In this document: piece after piece, positions 53,664 through 64,000 of the stretch
How the letters are laid out: each line of letters begins with the position of its first letter
Numbering within the stretch: the first letter of the stretch is position 1
Assembly (NCBI GenBank): GCA_015178975.1
Contig: WHVD01000072.1
Span: 124,001-188,000, forward strand
Direction: 5' to 3'
DNA: 64,000 bases
Source: Hysterangium stoloniferum
Lineage: Eukaryota > Basidiomycota > Agaricomycetes > Hysterangiales > Hysterangiaceae
The notes under the pieces: generated by a model
Seen by the model: the letters and a program-made list of their open reading frames with translations, nothing else
Database searches by the model: none
What the model was told of the DNA's origin: nothing
Program-made: the position numbers and the translations under genes

Positions 53664-56566
53664 GTCACAGAATGTTTGAACCGTGACTGGTATGCTACTG
53701 TGACTGACGCATGTTTATCACGTTATGTCACATTACTTCCCTGGCTCAGGGTTCTAGCCGGCTATATCTAAATCTATGTGAATGTATTTACTCTCTCTCA
53801 GAGCCTCTGGGAGCTAGTGCCTATCCTCTATAGTAGCCTATTGAATAAGACAAATAAGGAAGAGATCTCAGGTTCCAAGTAATGAAACTCTTATATTTCT
53901 GCTTTAAATACTCTAGAAGTGATATTGGTACATTATCTGTTGTAAAATAATACATATTATTGATGTTTTGTACTTTAAGCACTCTGAGAGCCTCTGGGAG
54001 TCAGCACCTATCCTCTACAGCCAAAAAAAGGGACGGGAGCAAACCGGATCATGGCCGGCAGCTCCAGCGGCTAAACCACTTTACTGATGTTATTAGAGCA
54101 GGACCAGGTGTTGTTGCACTACAACCTGCGTGCTCTCTACATAGCATCAGTGTGAGTCCGTACCCAACTCATCCTCATAGAAATTCACATATCTACAATA
54201 CGTTCACGACCCTCCGTGTCGATCGCGACTGCTTCCAGATTAATAGCCATTCCGTACAAATCCTAAGTTCCATGGTTCGAATTGGGATATAACGGGACAT
54301 TGGCCTGAGTCGCCGGCTTACGTTGTTTCAAGGCGTTGTGCCGCTTAAAGTAAAATTGGCTGCTTCTTGGAAGATAGCTGGAGTATCCAACCCTGACGCG
54401 CTCCAGTGCACCATATCAGGTTATTCACTATTCCTGTTTACCTAACAATAACGACTCATAAGGCTCATTTCCGGTTTAAAATAGGCTGCCGTTTATCTCT
54501 TGTTATTGCTTTCTTCCATATGGATCAAAAGCCTTGTGATGACTCCGGGCGGATATCAAGGTTTTCTCACGTGAAAACTTGCCATACGCAGATTTTATCT
54601 CTGATGACGTATTTCATTAACCCCTGCTTTTGAGATGCATCGCCAACCTTACCTTACCCCAGGCGAGAAAACTACGCCGACGTCGGCTCTTTGACGTAAC
54701 AAACCTTTTTTCAAGAAATATCCTCATTTGAAAGGTGTATGTCCAGGCATATTGTTGGCGCGTTCCCTAGGTCATCTTTCCAGATTGACCACTATCCGTT
54801 AATAAAACTAATAAGATATACTACGGAAGCCTTCCTGGTATGCCAGTTGTGCGCTGTATTTTTAAAGATGACTTTCTTCCTTGATCGACGTACCGGCGAG
54901 TGAAGACCCAGCACGCCATGCAGAAAAGGCGTTTTCTCCCTTCTACAGCCTATCTAATAAATATATGCTTGCACAAACAACCTCAAGGGGTCGGGGGTGC
55001 GCTATCTCATTTCATTATATGCCCCTCAAATCACATAGTTGAAATCTGTCATTGTATCAAGTATCCTATTACGGGAAGTGTCGCATTGTTCAAATTAGAC
55101 TGCCGTTGCAGCCACATAATTCGAAATAAAATTAGAATAAATGAGATATATATTTCTTTATGTGTCCTTTTTGAAGTCGACAAAAGATATCGGGAGTTTA
55201 CGGGTGCCAGCCATTCAACTGCACCAGAACCGTTAGACTGGCAAATTAAATACTACCATATTACAATTTTCGCCGAAGGCCGACCTTCACCTGAAGTGGG
55301 AGCCTAATACTCGACATTCGCTGTTAATCAGAAAATCACAAAACCCTAAAGTTAGTTGCAACGCTAGTTAAAACCCAGGGCGATTTATAACCGTTCGGGA
55401 TTGGCTCAAACGCCTGATTTTCCCATCCAGCACACAAAACACCTGTTCACAGAAACGCTGCACAATTATTTCCTCAGTATCTATCAGTCAGAATAACACC
55501 TATGTATGTTCTCTTTGAAACTCTCAACACACCTGTTTGATAGCATGGTCAAGAGCTCGAACACAAGACTTGCGAAACTTCCCCAACATACGACACCTCC
55601 TGTAATAGGACAGCAACTGAACCAGACGTTTTTTCTAAGTATATTCTGTTTTCCCTGTTAGATTAAGCCAGACTCTATGGTAGTGTCAGATGCTAGCCTG
55701 ATAATTAGGCGAATCCTGACCCTGAGGCCACAATCGCGACATATGTACGGGGTAATTATCCGACACCACGCACTACGACTTATATGTACGCTTTTACATA
55801 AGTTATCGGGAATTTAAGACACTTTTGTACCCACCCAGCATGTTGACACCATGTTTCTCCCCCTACGACAACGACAGCATGAAAAGGCCGAACTAAAGCA
55901 TAGACATCGCAAGAATGGTCTTGCGGACTTCCCCCGCGTCATCCCGTTCGGTCCTATTCGCACCTCCTAGGCCTTCCATCCCCCTTCCAACTGTCCCGCT
56001 GCCCTGGAGCGATTGTAAGTCCTGTTTCTTTTGCATATATTCCCGATCCACGTTAAGTCTACTAACAGCGCTAAAACCTACCGCGACCTTTTGCGAAAAT
56101 TCCACACTGAAGGCCTTAAGACTGTAATGTGTCCCCTTACCGGAGTGCTTATCTTTTTGGAGACACGACGCGTCGCTTTTCGCCTCGGGACTGAGCCTTC
56201 CACCTTCGTGGGATGGGCGAGTAGCAACGTCAATGGTGCGTAATATACCGCAATATTACGGTTATTCCTGCCTTGGACTTTCGCCTTATTACCTCCACGG
56301 TCATCGTCATTTTCGCCGCTGAAGAACTTTAAGTCATATTAGTAGAGCTATAAACATGACCCAACTTCCAACAATAGCCGCCACCGCCATTCCTACCTTC
56401 AGAGTTTGCCTATAGAATACAACAAGAGGTTAAATAACGGGAGCACCATGGATTTATTAGAGTAAACTGCAAGCCTGGGGAGCAAGTTGAATGACTCTCT
56501 ATGTAGGGCAGAGAATGCGACTTAGATAGAGCGGTGTAGAGATAAACCGATGCTATAACTAGGCTT

Positions 56567-56594
56567 CCAGTTGAGGTTTCTACTCCTCAACTGG
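56567..56594. repeat. Perfect 10-bp hairpin
   Basis: ccagttgagg and cctcaactgg face each other across tttctact. The flanks add weak extra pairing (ggctt / ggggct). It stands alone about 270 bp left of the Mutator-like element. Role unknown. Confidence 0.8.
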
Positions 56595-56862
56595 GGCTAA
56601 CTATATACTATATTACATGGTTAGTGCATGGGTCTGTGCTCACAAGGAACTCGGAACTCCGTCACTAAACTAATAATACTATCACGGAAGTCCATGAACC
56701 GGCAATAACCTAAGCAGTCACAATACAAGGTATGAGGTCATACTAATAGATGATACCTCATATTCCAACAGGATTATAGTCGCAGAGGCTACGACCTTGC
56801 AGGTGCACTTCTCACTAAAGTATCAGTCAGGTACTCCCACCCTAATCAAAGAGCAAGCTATA

Positions 56863-56930
56863 AGCTGCTCCAGCTCAACCCCTCCCTGGACACATCACAT
56901 TGAAGATCATGTGACATAAGATCATGTGAC
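56863..56930. repeat. MULE left terminal inverted repeat
   Basis: It contains agctcaacccctccctggac at 56871-56890, then acatca, gaagatcatgtga twice in diverged form (gaagatcatgtgac and aagatcatgtgac). It pairs with 60205-60270. Confidence 0.85.
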
Positions 56931-56977
56931 TGCCAAAACATATTGTAACCTTGTTGAATGGAAAACGTACATAGACT

Positions 56978-59900
56978 ATGGACAACATAGAAGTCCACAT
57001 CTGCTCACAATCCAAATGCAAAAAAAACCTCCCCCCAGAGTATGAATATGGATTCAAGCAATGCCCACATTGTCGGGAAACCAACAGAGCCTCACGAGCA
57101 CAAGCACGAAAATGTAAATGAGAAGGAGAGCAACCACATCAACCACCTCCTGCCACACACAGCACCAACCCAGGCTCCACTCATGAAGACCCCTCTTGAA
57201 GTCTCTTTTGCAGCTGAATCTGAGGATGGAAACCAAACCGTTAGTTTTTATCTCTATAGCTGTAACTTGGAGGTTACTGATGAGCACCAGACTCTCTTCC
57301 TATGAAAATAGTCAGAAACTCTTCACAGGACTCAGAAGAAAGTGTCAGGGCAACCATACACTAGAATTTGATGGCACCTTCATAATGACAGAGGACCTGT
57401 TAGTTACAGACAAGGAGAGGGTGCAAATGTTTGCTCATGAGGTGTGGAAGGTGACTGGATGGTGTTTTCGGTGTGTTACAAAAGTATTCTACGAGATGAG
57501 AAGCTAATCCTAGGATGGCAGAGTACAAGACCACTGGAAGATGACAATGGGACATAAGACATGATGCAAAGCAGAAGCAAAAGTCACGCCCAAGCCAGAG
57601 AGAGGGTGCAAAGCATCGTTGACACTCTTGGAATGGAGAAGTTTAACTGTCTGATTCTATCCTGCAAGAAAGGCTCATCAGCAGATGAATGCATCATCAT
57701 TGTGTGCCTACACCACTATGCAAAACACAAAGCTTATTATGATGTGGCCATGCCACCAGAGGCGACTGAGATCGTCAAAGAAAACCTGGAATGATGTACT
57801 TCTCTTGTATTGAAGATCCAGGCATTGTATCCGAGTGTTACTGCTAATCAAGTACATACAGCATGAACAACAATGAGTGAAACAGTATGGAAATGAGACC
57901 CAGATCCATTGACCTCTGCAAGAATGTTACTTGAGGAGTATCCTGATGATGTGGAAGTGCTTGAGGTCACAGTAGAAGAAGGAGTTGAGCAGCTACATTG
58001 GGCTCAGAAGAGGATCCTATTGTCTCTGGGGGAGAGGATTGTGGAGATTGGACTCGATGCAACATGTATGTAATGAGAGATTTCCAGATCCAAAAAATTA
58101 ATAACAAAAACAACAGATAACACAAACTCAAAACACCTTGAGCTTTACTCGATTCTTGGAGAGTATGACAATGCAGGCTTTCCCATAGCCTACTGCCTAC
58201 AGTCAACACTCAATGCAAAACAGATTGGAAAAAGGAAATGCACACTTGAGTCATGGGCCAAACAACTTCAAGACAAATATGGTGTTGTGCCTGTGTTTGT
58301 ACATGTCGATAAGGATATGGCAGAGATAGGGACATTGCAAAAGGTCTGGAATCATGCCAAGATTCAGTTATGGTGGTGGCATCTACGTAAAGCTGTCAGG
58401 GAGCATCTTTCAAAAGCCAAGCTATCAACCACACCATATGATCCCAGCTGTGTAATGCAGGAATTTCCCTTCATTGATATTACATTCTGACCACTAGGGG
58501 ATGAGGACCCTGATGATGTTGAAGGTGGGGTGCTTAACAATCTACCAGAAAGACTAATGATCCACCCTCCACGACCCCATGCACTTACACTTCATATTCC
58601 TAATTTATCCCAACAACAGAATACCCAACATTATCCAGTACACTAGCACATCAAGAGCGGTGCAGAGAACACACCAGCACTAGTATCTTATCATGCAGAG
58701 CCTAGTGTTGGTGACCATATGATGAACAGTAGAGATCACCATGATGTGTCCAGTCTTACAATTCATCTTCACCCCAAAGCTACTTATAATGAAATGGATG
58801 AGGATGATACAAGTGATGATGACCAACCAAAACAATGCACCTTCTGTCAAAAACAATTTCGGGAGGACATCATCCACATGTTTGAGCAACATCTATGTGT
58901 TCACCCACTTATCCCAGGATATGCTCATCCTAGTCCAGTCAGAATACGGGAATGGGCAGTTACGCAGATGTACAACTTCTGTGTTGCAAATGATCTTTGT
59001 GAGTTGTAAGCATATCTGTGGGGAAACTGGTATCATGCTGGTCATTGGGAACTGTGGGCACACTCCTCATATCCTGAAATACCTGTGCTAAAAACAACAA
59101 TGATTCTCAAGAGTCAGTGAGTGGAACAATAAAATCCACCTGGAAACTCACAATAACTAACCTACAATCCTTGCAGCTGGTGTTGAATTAAGAGAGAATT
59201 CCTTTATCATTTTTCCCTGCCACGGATTGATTTGCTTGCATGGATTCTAGTGATGAAGCTCACTCCCACCTACTACTGAAAACTTGATTTAATGTTGAAC
59301 AATGTCGGACAGTATCAAGAGTTGCCATCATGGAGGAAGCACTTCAAGCAGGCATGGAAGAAGGTTGCAAAAATACCAATTACCCTCCCCCTGAATGTGA
59401 AATATCGCCCCAATCCTGTGAAGTGGGTATGTACATGCCCCGAGTTCCATAAACATCACTTCCTGTTATGCAAGCATCTTGTTCAATCAGTACATCCTGT
59501 TGACCCAAAATTCTTTGTAGATGTTAAATGAGGACGTACCACTCCATTCTGGTCTCATAGCTCACTCATCCCTCTCAAGGTGGAACTGAGATCTTCACAG
59601 ATCACAACACCCTCTATTTCCACTCTTGGGCCATTGCATGGTGATGATGATGATGGCTATGATAGCATGAGTGAATCAGATGAGGAGGATGATGGGCCTA
59701 TCAATGTGGGGGAAAATATCAACAGTCGAGCCACATTCCAGGAGCATTTCACTCACTGTATCAATATGCTTCAAGAGTTTTGCAATGGTCTGGAATATCA
59801 AGTACAGTTTGGTGACAACAGGATGCTAAATGTCATTGAGAGAGAAGGGACATCCCTCTTCTGGCTTGCACATAATTGCCTGGATCACGAACATTGTCAA

Positions 59901-59990
59901 AGTTCAATGAGAATACCAGCACCTACAATGTGGGAGCAATCAAGCAATGCTATGTTCTATCGAGCATGTCCATCACCACATTCTCTTTGA
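56978..59990 (+). pseudogene. MULE transposase with SWIM zinc finger, many breaks
   Basis: It starts MDNIEVHICSQSKCKK with a Cys-rich CPHC finger. Then come NHTLEFDGTFIMTEDLL (57340 region), a helical part, and the DDE core near 58130-58480: YSILGEYDNAGFPIAYC, FVHVDKDMAEIG (Asp), KIQLWWWHLRKAVREHL (the W-H-x-x-K block of MULEs) and EFPFIDITF, closed by TGA at 58488 where Arg is expected. A second Cys/His finger (CTFCQKQF ... HMFEQHLCVH) follows, then the SWIM motif WVCTCPEFHKHHFLLCKHLV near 59430, and a C-terminal region (59580-59990) with a run of Asp/Glu. At least eight stops or frameshifts are present. Product if intact: cut-and-paste transposase. Confidence 0.9.
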
Positions 59991-60204
59991 CATTTGACAG
60001 GAATGTGTGACCCAAGTTCTCATCTTCTTTTCCCTCACATGGTCTATGTCCCTTTGACTTATGAGCCCTTGGATTAATCATTTTCACATGAACTTTCGAT
60101 TTGCCATTATGTAGTTGTGTAGTATTACAAGTTGTATTACAATACTACACAAGTGTGCGTACTTAGAGCATCACAATCATCTTCCGGCTACTGGCATCAA
60201 GTCA

Positions 60205-60270
60205 GATGACATGTGTAATCACATGATCTTCCACATGATGTGTCCAGGGAGGGGTTGAGCTAGGGTCATT
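60205..60270. repeat. MULE right terminal inverted repeat
   Basis: It contains tcacatgatcttccacatga and gtccagggaggggttgagct, the reverse complement of the left repeat, followed after a few diverged bases by the CAAGCTATA duplication. Confidence 0.85.
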
Positions 60271-60279
60271 CAAGCTATA

Positions 60280-60954
60280 AAAAAGAAGAAAAAGAGCCAG
60301 CCACCTAAGAGAAAGTATAGTAGCTTAAAGCAAGAAATTCTCAAAACTCTTCCAGGAGTGTAAAATAACTGGAAAGAAACAATTTTCAATAACAATGGAT
60401 GAATAGAGAGGCTAATTAGAGTGTAACCAACTATAATGTGGTCTGGGTCAGGAATTGCAGAGGTTGACTGTCAATTTTTTTTCAAAATCCGCCATTGAAT
60501 CTCACTGTGGGGGTTACATTGGCATCCAGAATACAAAGATATTATTGAAACTGATGCCTTTGATCATGCTCTTTGTAAGCCTGGCGCCCCAGTCTTACGC
60601 TTTCACTCATTGTTCCCGTTATGTGTTCGCTCTTTTGTTATGCGTTCACTCTTTGTTATGTGTTCCCTTTGTTCCTTGTTCCTTTGTTCCCCTCTTTTGT
60701 TATATTGCCACATTACCATGACTTATATAGCCCAGGATGTTTCCCTTCTCTCCAGACACCGTAGCTATACTTCCTGTATCCAGTCCTGTTCCAGACTATA
60801 CACCGTGGTCCTGTCAACTCGTGTGACCACCAGTGATCCCATTGACAACGGGATTCCACTCTTGCTTCAATATTTTTTATACAGACTCCTGATGATGATA
60901 TTCATCTAGTCACATCATTCATGCACTCTTTCAACTTCCAAAGTCAATTACAAT
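60280..60954. other. Spacer with gttcc/ttgttatg microsatellite-like block
   Basis: No gene. From about 60600 to 60720 words such as tgttccc, ttttgttatg and cgttcactct recur irregularly. Long open frames there are Cys/Leu/Phe-rich translations of this block. Confidence 0.45.
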
Positions 60955-61215
60955 ACTCGTGACAAAGATTTTTAGCAATATTTGAATCATTTAAAATTTG
61001 GTGACATTATTTCAAAGGAACAAAAGAACCAATTGAAGTTTTAACAAATCACAAGAATCTTTGAATATTTGCAACAGCTTGAATTTTATCTCAACAACAA
61101 GCTTGATGGGCAGAATATGTACTTATCAACTTTTAATTTAATTATTTGATTCAGACCAGGAAAACTAAATTTAAAAACAGATATTCTTTCAGAAGAAGTG
61201 ATCTATCCTAACAAA
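60955..61215 (+). pseudogene. Gypsy RNase H remnant, heavily decayed
   Basis: Reading through stops, the plus strand gives LAIFESFK, EPIEVLTNHKNL and WAEYVLI, the RNase H tether region of a Ty3/gypsy pol. Stops at 61002, about 61079 and about 61103 are TGA at positions that are Arg in the family. No ORF survives. Probably the same element as the integrase remnant 1.2 kb downstream. Confidence 0.75.
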
Positions 61216-61733
61216 CCTGACTACTCAAAAAGAACAATGAACCTTTTGACCAATATTCATGAATGAACAAATCTGTAATGTATTCAGGGTATTCTCTTAG
61301 ATAGCTCAATATATGCTATAGTGTCACAGAGCTTCAACAATAAAACAAGCAAAGGGCCAGTAATTTAAATACTGATAGATTAATGAGCTGCACTATTAAG
61401 CTTAAACAACTCAAATCAATTCTTATTTTGATTATTGAAAGGTTCAATAGAACAATATATGACTCTTTTAGCAAATAAAAGAACTATTCCTTGAGAATAG
61501 GGGCTAGAAGCTGAGTATATGCACAGTAACTTAGCAGAGACTTGATATAAAGCTTCGTTAGAGTGGAAAATGTATTAGATTACTGGGGGGAATCTAAGCC
61601 AATTTTCTGACTGGATTGTATGTACAACATCTACCAGTTTAAATAGACCATGGAGTGAATGACATACCAAATCCAGTAATGATGAAACGAAACTAGCAAA
61701 ACATAAAACGAGAATAGTAAACACCAAATTTGG

Positions 61734-62105
61734 TGTTAGGAATGGGATGGAATGGAGTGGAGTCCGAATCGTGACAAAGCATAACCCATAACGGGAAACA
61801 GAGCAGGAGTGGAGTCCTAATCGTGACAGGTCATTTGACTAAAACGGGAACGGGGCTCAGTTAGAGTGATGATGGGATTCTGAGTGGGGTCCAGTGGCTG
61901 ATGTGTGGGACGAAGACGGACATAGACAGGGACAGAGTCCAGGGGAAGTCCGGTGACTGGTATGTGACATAATGAGGTCGAACGTAAACAAGTCTGACGT
62001 ATGGAGTCTGGGTGGGAATTCCTGTAAACTGACATTTGGTGCATCTAGGGCTTTGGTGCGTATGAGTTAGTGCCTGGAGTCCAGCGGGATTGTCCAGTCG
62101 TAACA
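61734..62105. repeat. LTR-like insertion with TGTTA...TAACA ends
   Basis: The ends tgttaggaatggga and cagtcgtaaca resemble LTR termini of this window. The inside has the phrase gtggagtcc(g/t)aatcgtgac twice. The composition is clearly less AT-rich than the surrounding gypsy remnant it appears to split. I see no target duplication, so a solo LTR is only likely. Confidence 0.4.
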
Positions 62106-62404
62106 TGTCATGTGAATGTGAAATGGCTTGAAAGACCATTCACAGCCACACAATGACAATCATGTGACAATCATGTGATATACATGTGTCAAATGTAAAA
62201 CTTAACTTTATTTTAATTTTCCCTTTAGTATACTGTAAATACCCTAAGATGTACATAGTTAGACCCCAGTTTCAATCTCTTAGGATTTCCACTAAATACA
62301 AGTGTGATATTCTTAAGTCATTATATGTAACTTCTATTCTCCTACTCTTTATCTTGCTCTCTCTCTCTTGTTTCTTTTTGTGTTTTGGTAGGCAGGTTAG
62401 TGTT

Positions 62405-62590
62405 GTCCTAACAGAGATGGCCAAACTGAATGAGTAAATCAAACTCTTGAACAATATTTATGAATATATTGCAACTGTCAACAAGATAATTGGGCATAGT
62501 TACTTCCTCTTACAGAATTCACTTATAACAATGTGGTGAAACACCATTTTTTGTGAACAGAGGTTATCATCCATTACTTGAAATTTGTAA
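62405..62590 (+). pseudogene. Gypsy integrase remnant
   Basis: The frame reads DGQTE then TGA at 62431, VNQTLEQYL then TGA at 62461, IYCNCQQDNWA, then LLPLTEFTYNN and FFVNRGYHPLLE. This is the C-terminal half of a Ty3/gypsy integrase core, close to the equivalent part of gypsy element 1. Both TGA codons stand where Arg is expected. Confidence 0.8.
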
Positions 62591-63447
62591 GGCTGTGGGT
62601 ATCAGCCTCACTCAGTCAGCAACAGAGTCTCGTGTTTCATGTGGCACTTCTCTACTTTTACAGATGTATGTATGTGGTGTAGCTATTATATAGAATATGG
62701 AACCATTGTGTGATCATGACAACAGAGATAGAAACAGGAACAAGGGGTCTGGAATTGTGTAGTCAAGACAAGAAAGCAAAACAGGATCTTGATCCGGTTC
62801 AACCAGGAGGATGACCATTAGGGGAGTGGGCCCATGATTGATTCCAATAGCAGGTTGGCACTTGATCGGGGGAATAGTGGAAAGGTGGCCAGGGGTTGCC
62901 AGTGGTCAGAGCTGTGGCTTTGTATGTGTGGTAAGGTGGCCAGGATTACAAAATTCACCCTGAAAAATATTTAGCTTCCACTCTCACTGACAATGATGTG
63001 ATAGATCTCAAAGCTATATATATGTAAACATCTCAAATCAAATATCCAGAAAGCTCAAACACATTATCAAAATATATGGACTTGAAATTATTGCTCAACC
63101 AACCAAGAACTTATTTATATACATTGAAACTCCCCAATCATCTTAAAGGAATCCATCTCATATTTCATGTTTTGATGTTGGGACCATTCCATCCCAATAC
63201 TTTTTCAAATTGAAAACAACCACCACTGCCAATTTATATTAAAGAAGAACCTGAATATGAAATTTGAGAAATATTGGACTCAAAATTCAACAAAATATAG
63301 GAGGATAGTCACAATTCATTGAATATACAAAATTTTATGGAAAAGTCCTTATATTTTTAAGTGGGACTATTTCCTCTGGCTATGACTACATGTTTTAGGG
63401 ATTTATATTTCATTACCCCAAAATTTCATCTTTAAGAGTTGTATGCT
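62591..63447. other. AT-rich stretch without a gene
   Basis: I see no gene. Several phrases look like decayed retroelement sequence continuing from the integrase remnant, but nothing can be named. Confidence 0.4.
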
Positions 63448-63728
63448 CTTTTAAAATATGCACAAATGTCATGGTTATACAAGATTATCTGGGTTGTTAC
63501 CTAATCTTTGGGATAAAATACATTCTCTAGTATCTCTGTGACTTTTAAAATATGCACAAATGTTATAGTTAAACAAGATTATCTGGGTTATGACTTAATC
63601 TTTGGGATGAGATGCATTCTCTAGTATCTCTGTGACTTTTAAAATATCCACAAACATCATGGTTAAACAAGATTATTTGGGTTATGATGTAATCTTTGGG
63701 ATAAGATGCATTCTCTTGTATACATGTG
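63448..63728. repeat. 94-bp tandem repeat, three copies
   Basis: cttttaaaatatgcacaaa starts at 63448, 63542 and 63636, giving two periods of 94 bp. Shared phrases per copy are caagattatctgggtt, taatctttgggat and gcattctctagtat. Copies differ by about ten substitutions, many of them C/T or G/A. Confidence 0.9.
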
Positions 63729-64000
63729 AACTTTCAAATGTAGTTCATATAATTTAAATTTATTTGATTTAGAAAGGTAACCAGAACTATCTGGCCAACC
63801 AATCCATGTTGTGGAATTTATCCCCAAAAGGATAATCTATATATGTTTGTTTGACTAACTTTTGTCAGATACAAGATTAATATTAATATTTCCTTATTCT
63901 CCAGAGTATCACCTGATAGACTGAATTTGATTAAATATTAATTCTACAACAAACAATATAAATATATATACTTTAGTGGACAAATAACTTTTAAAGTTTT

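Larger units (their letters stand above)
50227..56862. other. Island stretch without a recognised gene
   Basis: No gene I can support. Candidates noted: a 142-codon Ser/Pro/Arg-rich minus ORF (52625-53053); a minus ORF at 53333-53663 with two hydrophobic stretches (ALITFLILSLPAHLALSTLV and the region to LFLLFLSCFF) followed by a plausible donor site; and an exon-like plus frame at 56050-56240. None has recognisable relatives. 52200-52420 is very AT-rich. A perfect hairpin lies at 56567-56594. Confidence 0.35.
56863..60270 (+). mobile_element. Mutator-like element (MULE), 3408 bp
   Basis: Terminal inverted repeats share agctcaacccctccctggac and further similarity over about 60 bp (left 56863-56930, right 60205-60270). 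A 9-bp duplication CAAGCTATA flanks the element (56854-56862 and 60271-60279), the length expected for Mutator-like transposons. The interior encodes a decayed MULE transposase with a SWIM finger. The outermost bases of the two repeats have diverged. Confidence 0.93.

Noticed and set aside
60455..60909. Cys/Leu/Phe-rich ORFs of 88-99 codons
   Set aside because: They read a pyrimidine-rich microsatellite-like block in two frames and have no coding signature.

Overview
The window looks like a repeat-rich piece of a basidiomycete (most likely Agaricomycete) nuclear genome. Three things support this. An aldo/keto reductase gene can be reassembled from nine short exons separated by roughly 50-80 bp GT-AG introns. 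There is a two-exon gene with the fungal DUF6593 layout. The transposons are of fungal type: chromodomain Ty3/gypsy elements, a Ty1/copia element, a Tc1-like element, a SWIM-finger Mutator-like element and a Helitron helicase fragment. This identification is inference; no rRNA or other marker gene is present.

Layout. 1-6.1 kb: minisatellites, including a higher-order satellite with a period of about 2 kb, built from the same series of 18-24 bp modules in the same order, with a different module amplified in each unit. 6.2-7.2 kb: a Helitron helicase fragment and an unexplained 148-codon ORF. 7.3-12.8 kb: a minus-strand Ty3/gypsy chromovirus with only its 5' LTR visible. 12.8-16.1 kb: fragments of further LTR elements and dispersed repeats. 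16.1-22.5 kb: a Tc1-like transposon carrying a nearly intact Ty1/copia element in its left inverted repeat. 22.5-30.3 kb: a second gypsy chromovirus with both LTRs and a target duplication, carrying two solo LTRs inside it. 30.3-32.6 kb: more LTR-element debris, whose terminal LTR cuts into a tetratricopeptide-repeat gene fragment (32.6-33.3 kb).

33.4-56.8 kb is an island without recognisable transposons. I can support the aldo/keto reductase, a DUF6593 gene, a three-exon conserved-looking hypothetical gene, a pair of related Pro/Ser/Arg-rich genes 3 kb apart, and an exon cluster near 35.3 kb. Much of the island shows no gene I can recognise. 56.9-60.3 kb is a decayed Mutator-like element with inverted repeats and a 9-bp target duplication. 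60.3-64 kb is heavily decayed gypsy sequence plus a 94-bp tandem repeat.

The clearest cross-cutting signal is C-to-T decay at CpG. In several unrelated transposon families the reading frame is broken by TGA exactly where the family has arginine (CGA to TGA), and most sequence variants inside the 18-bp satellite array fall at its two CpG sites. The exons of the aldo/keto reductase are free of such stops. This fits methylation-driven decay confined to repeats.
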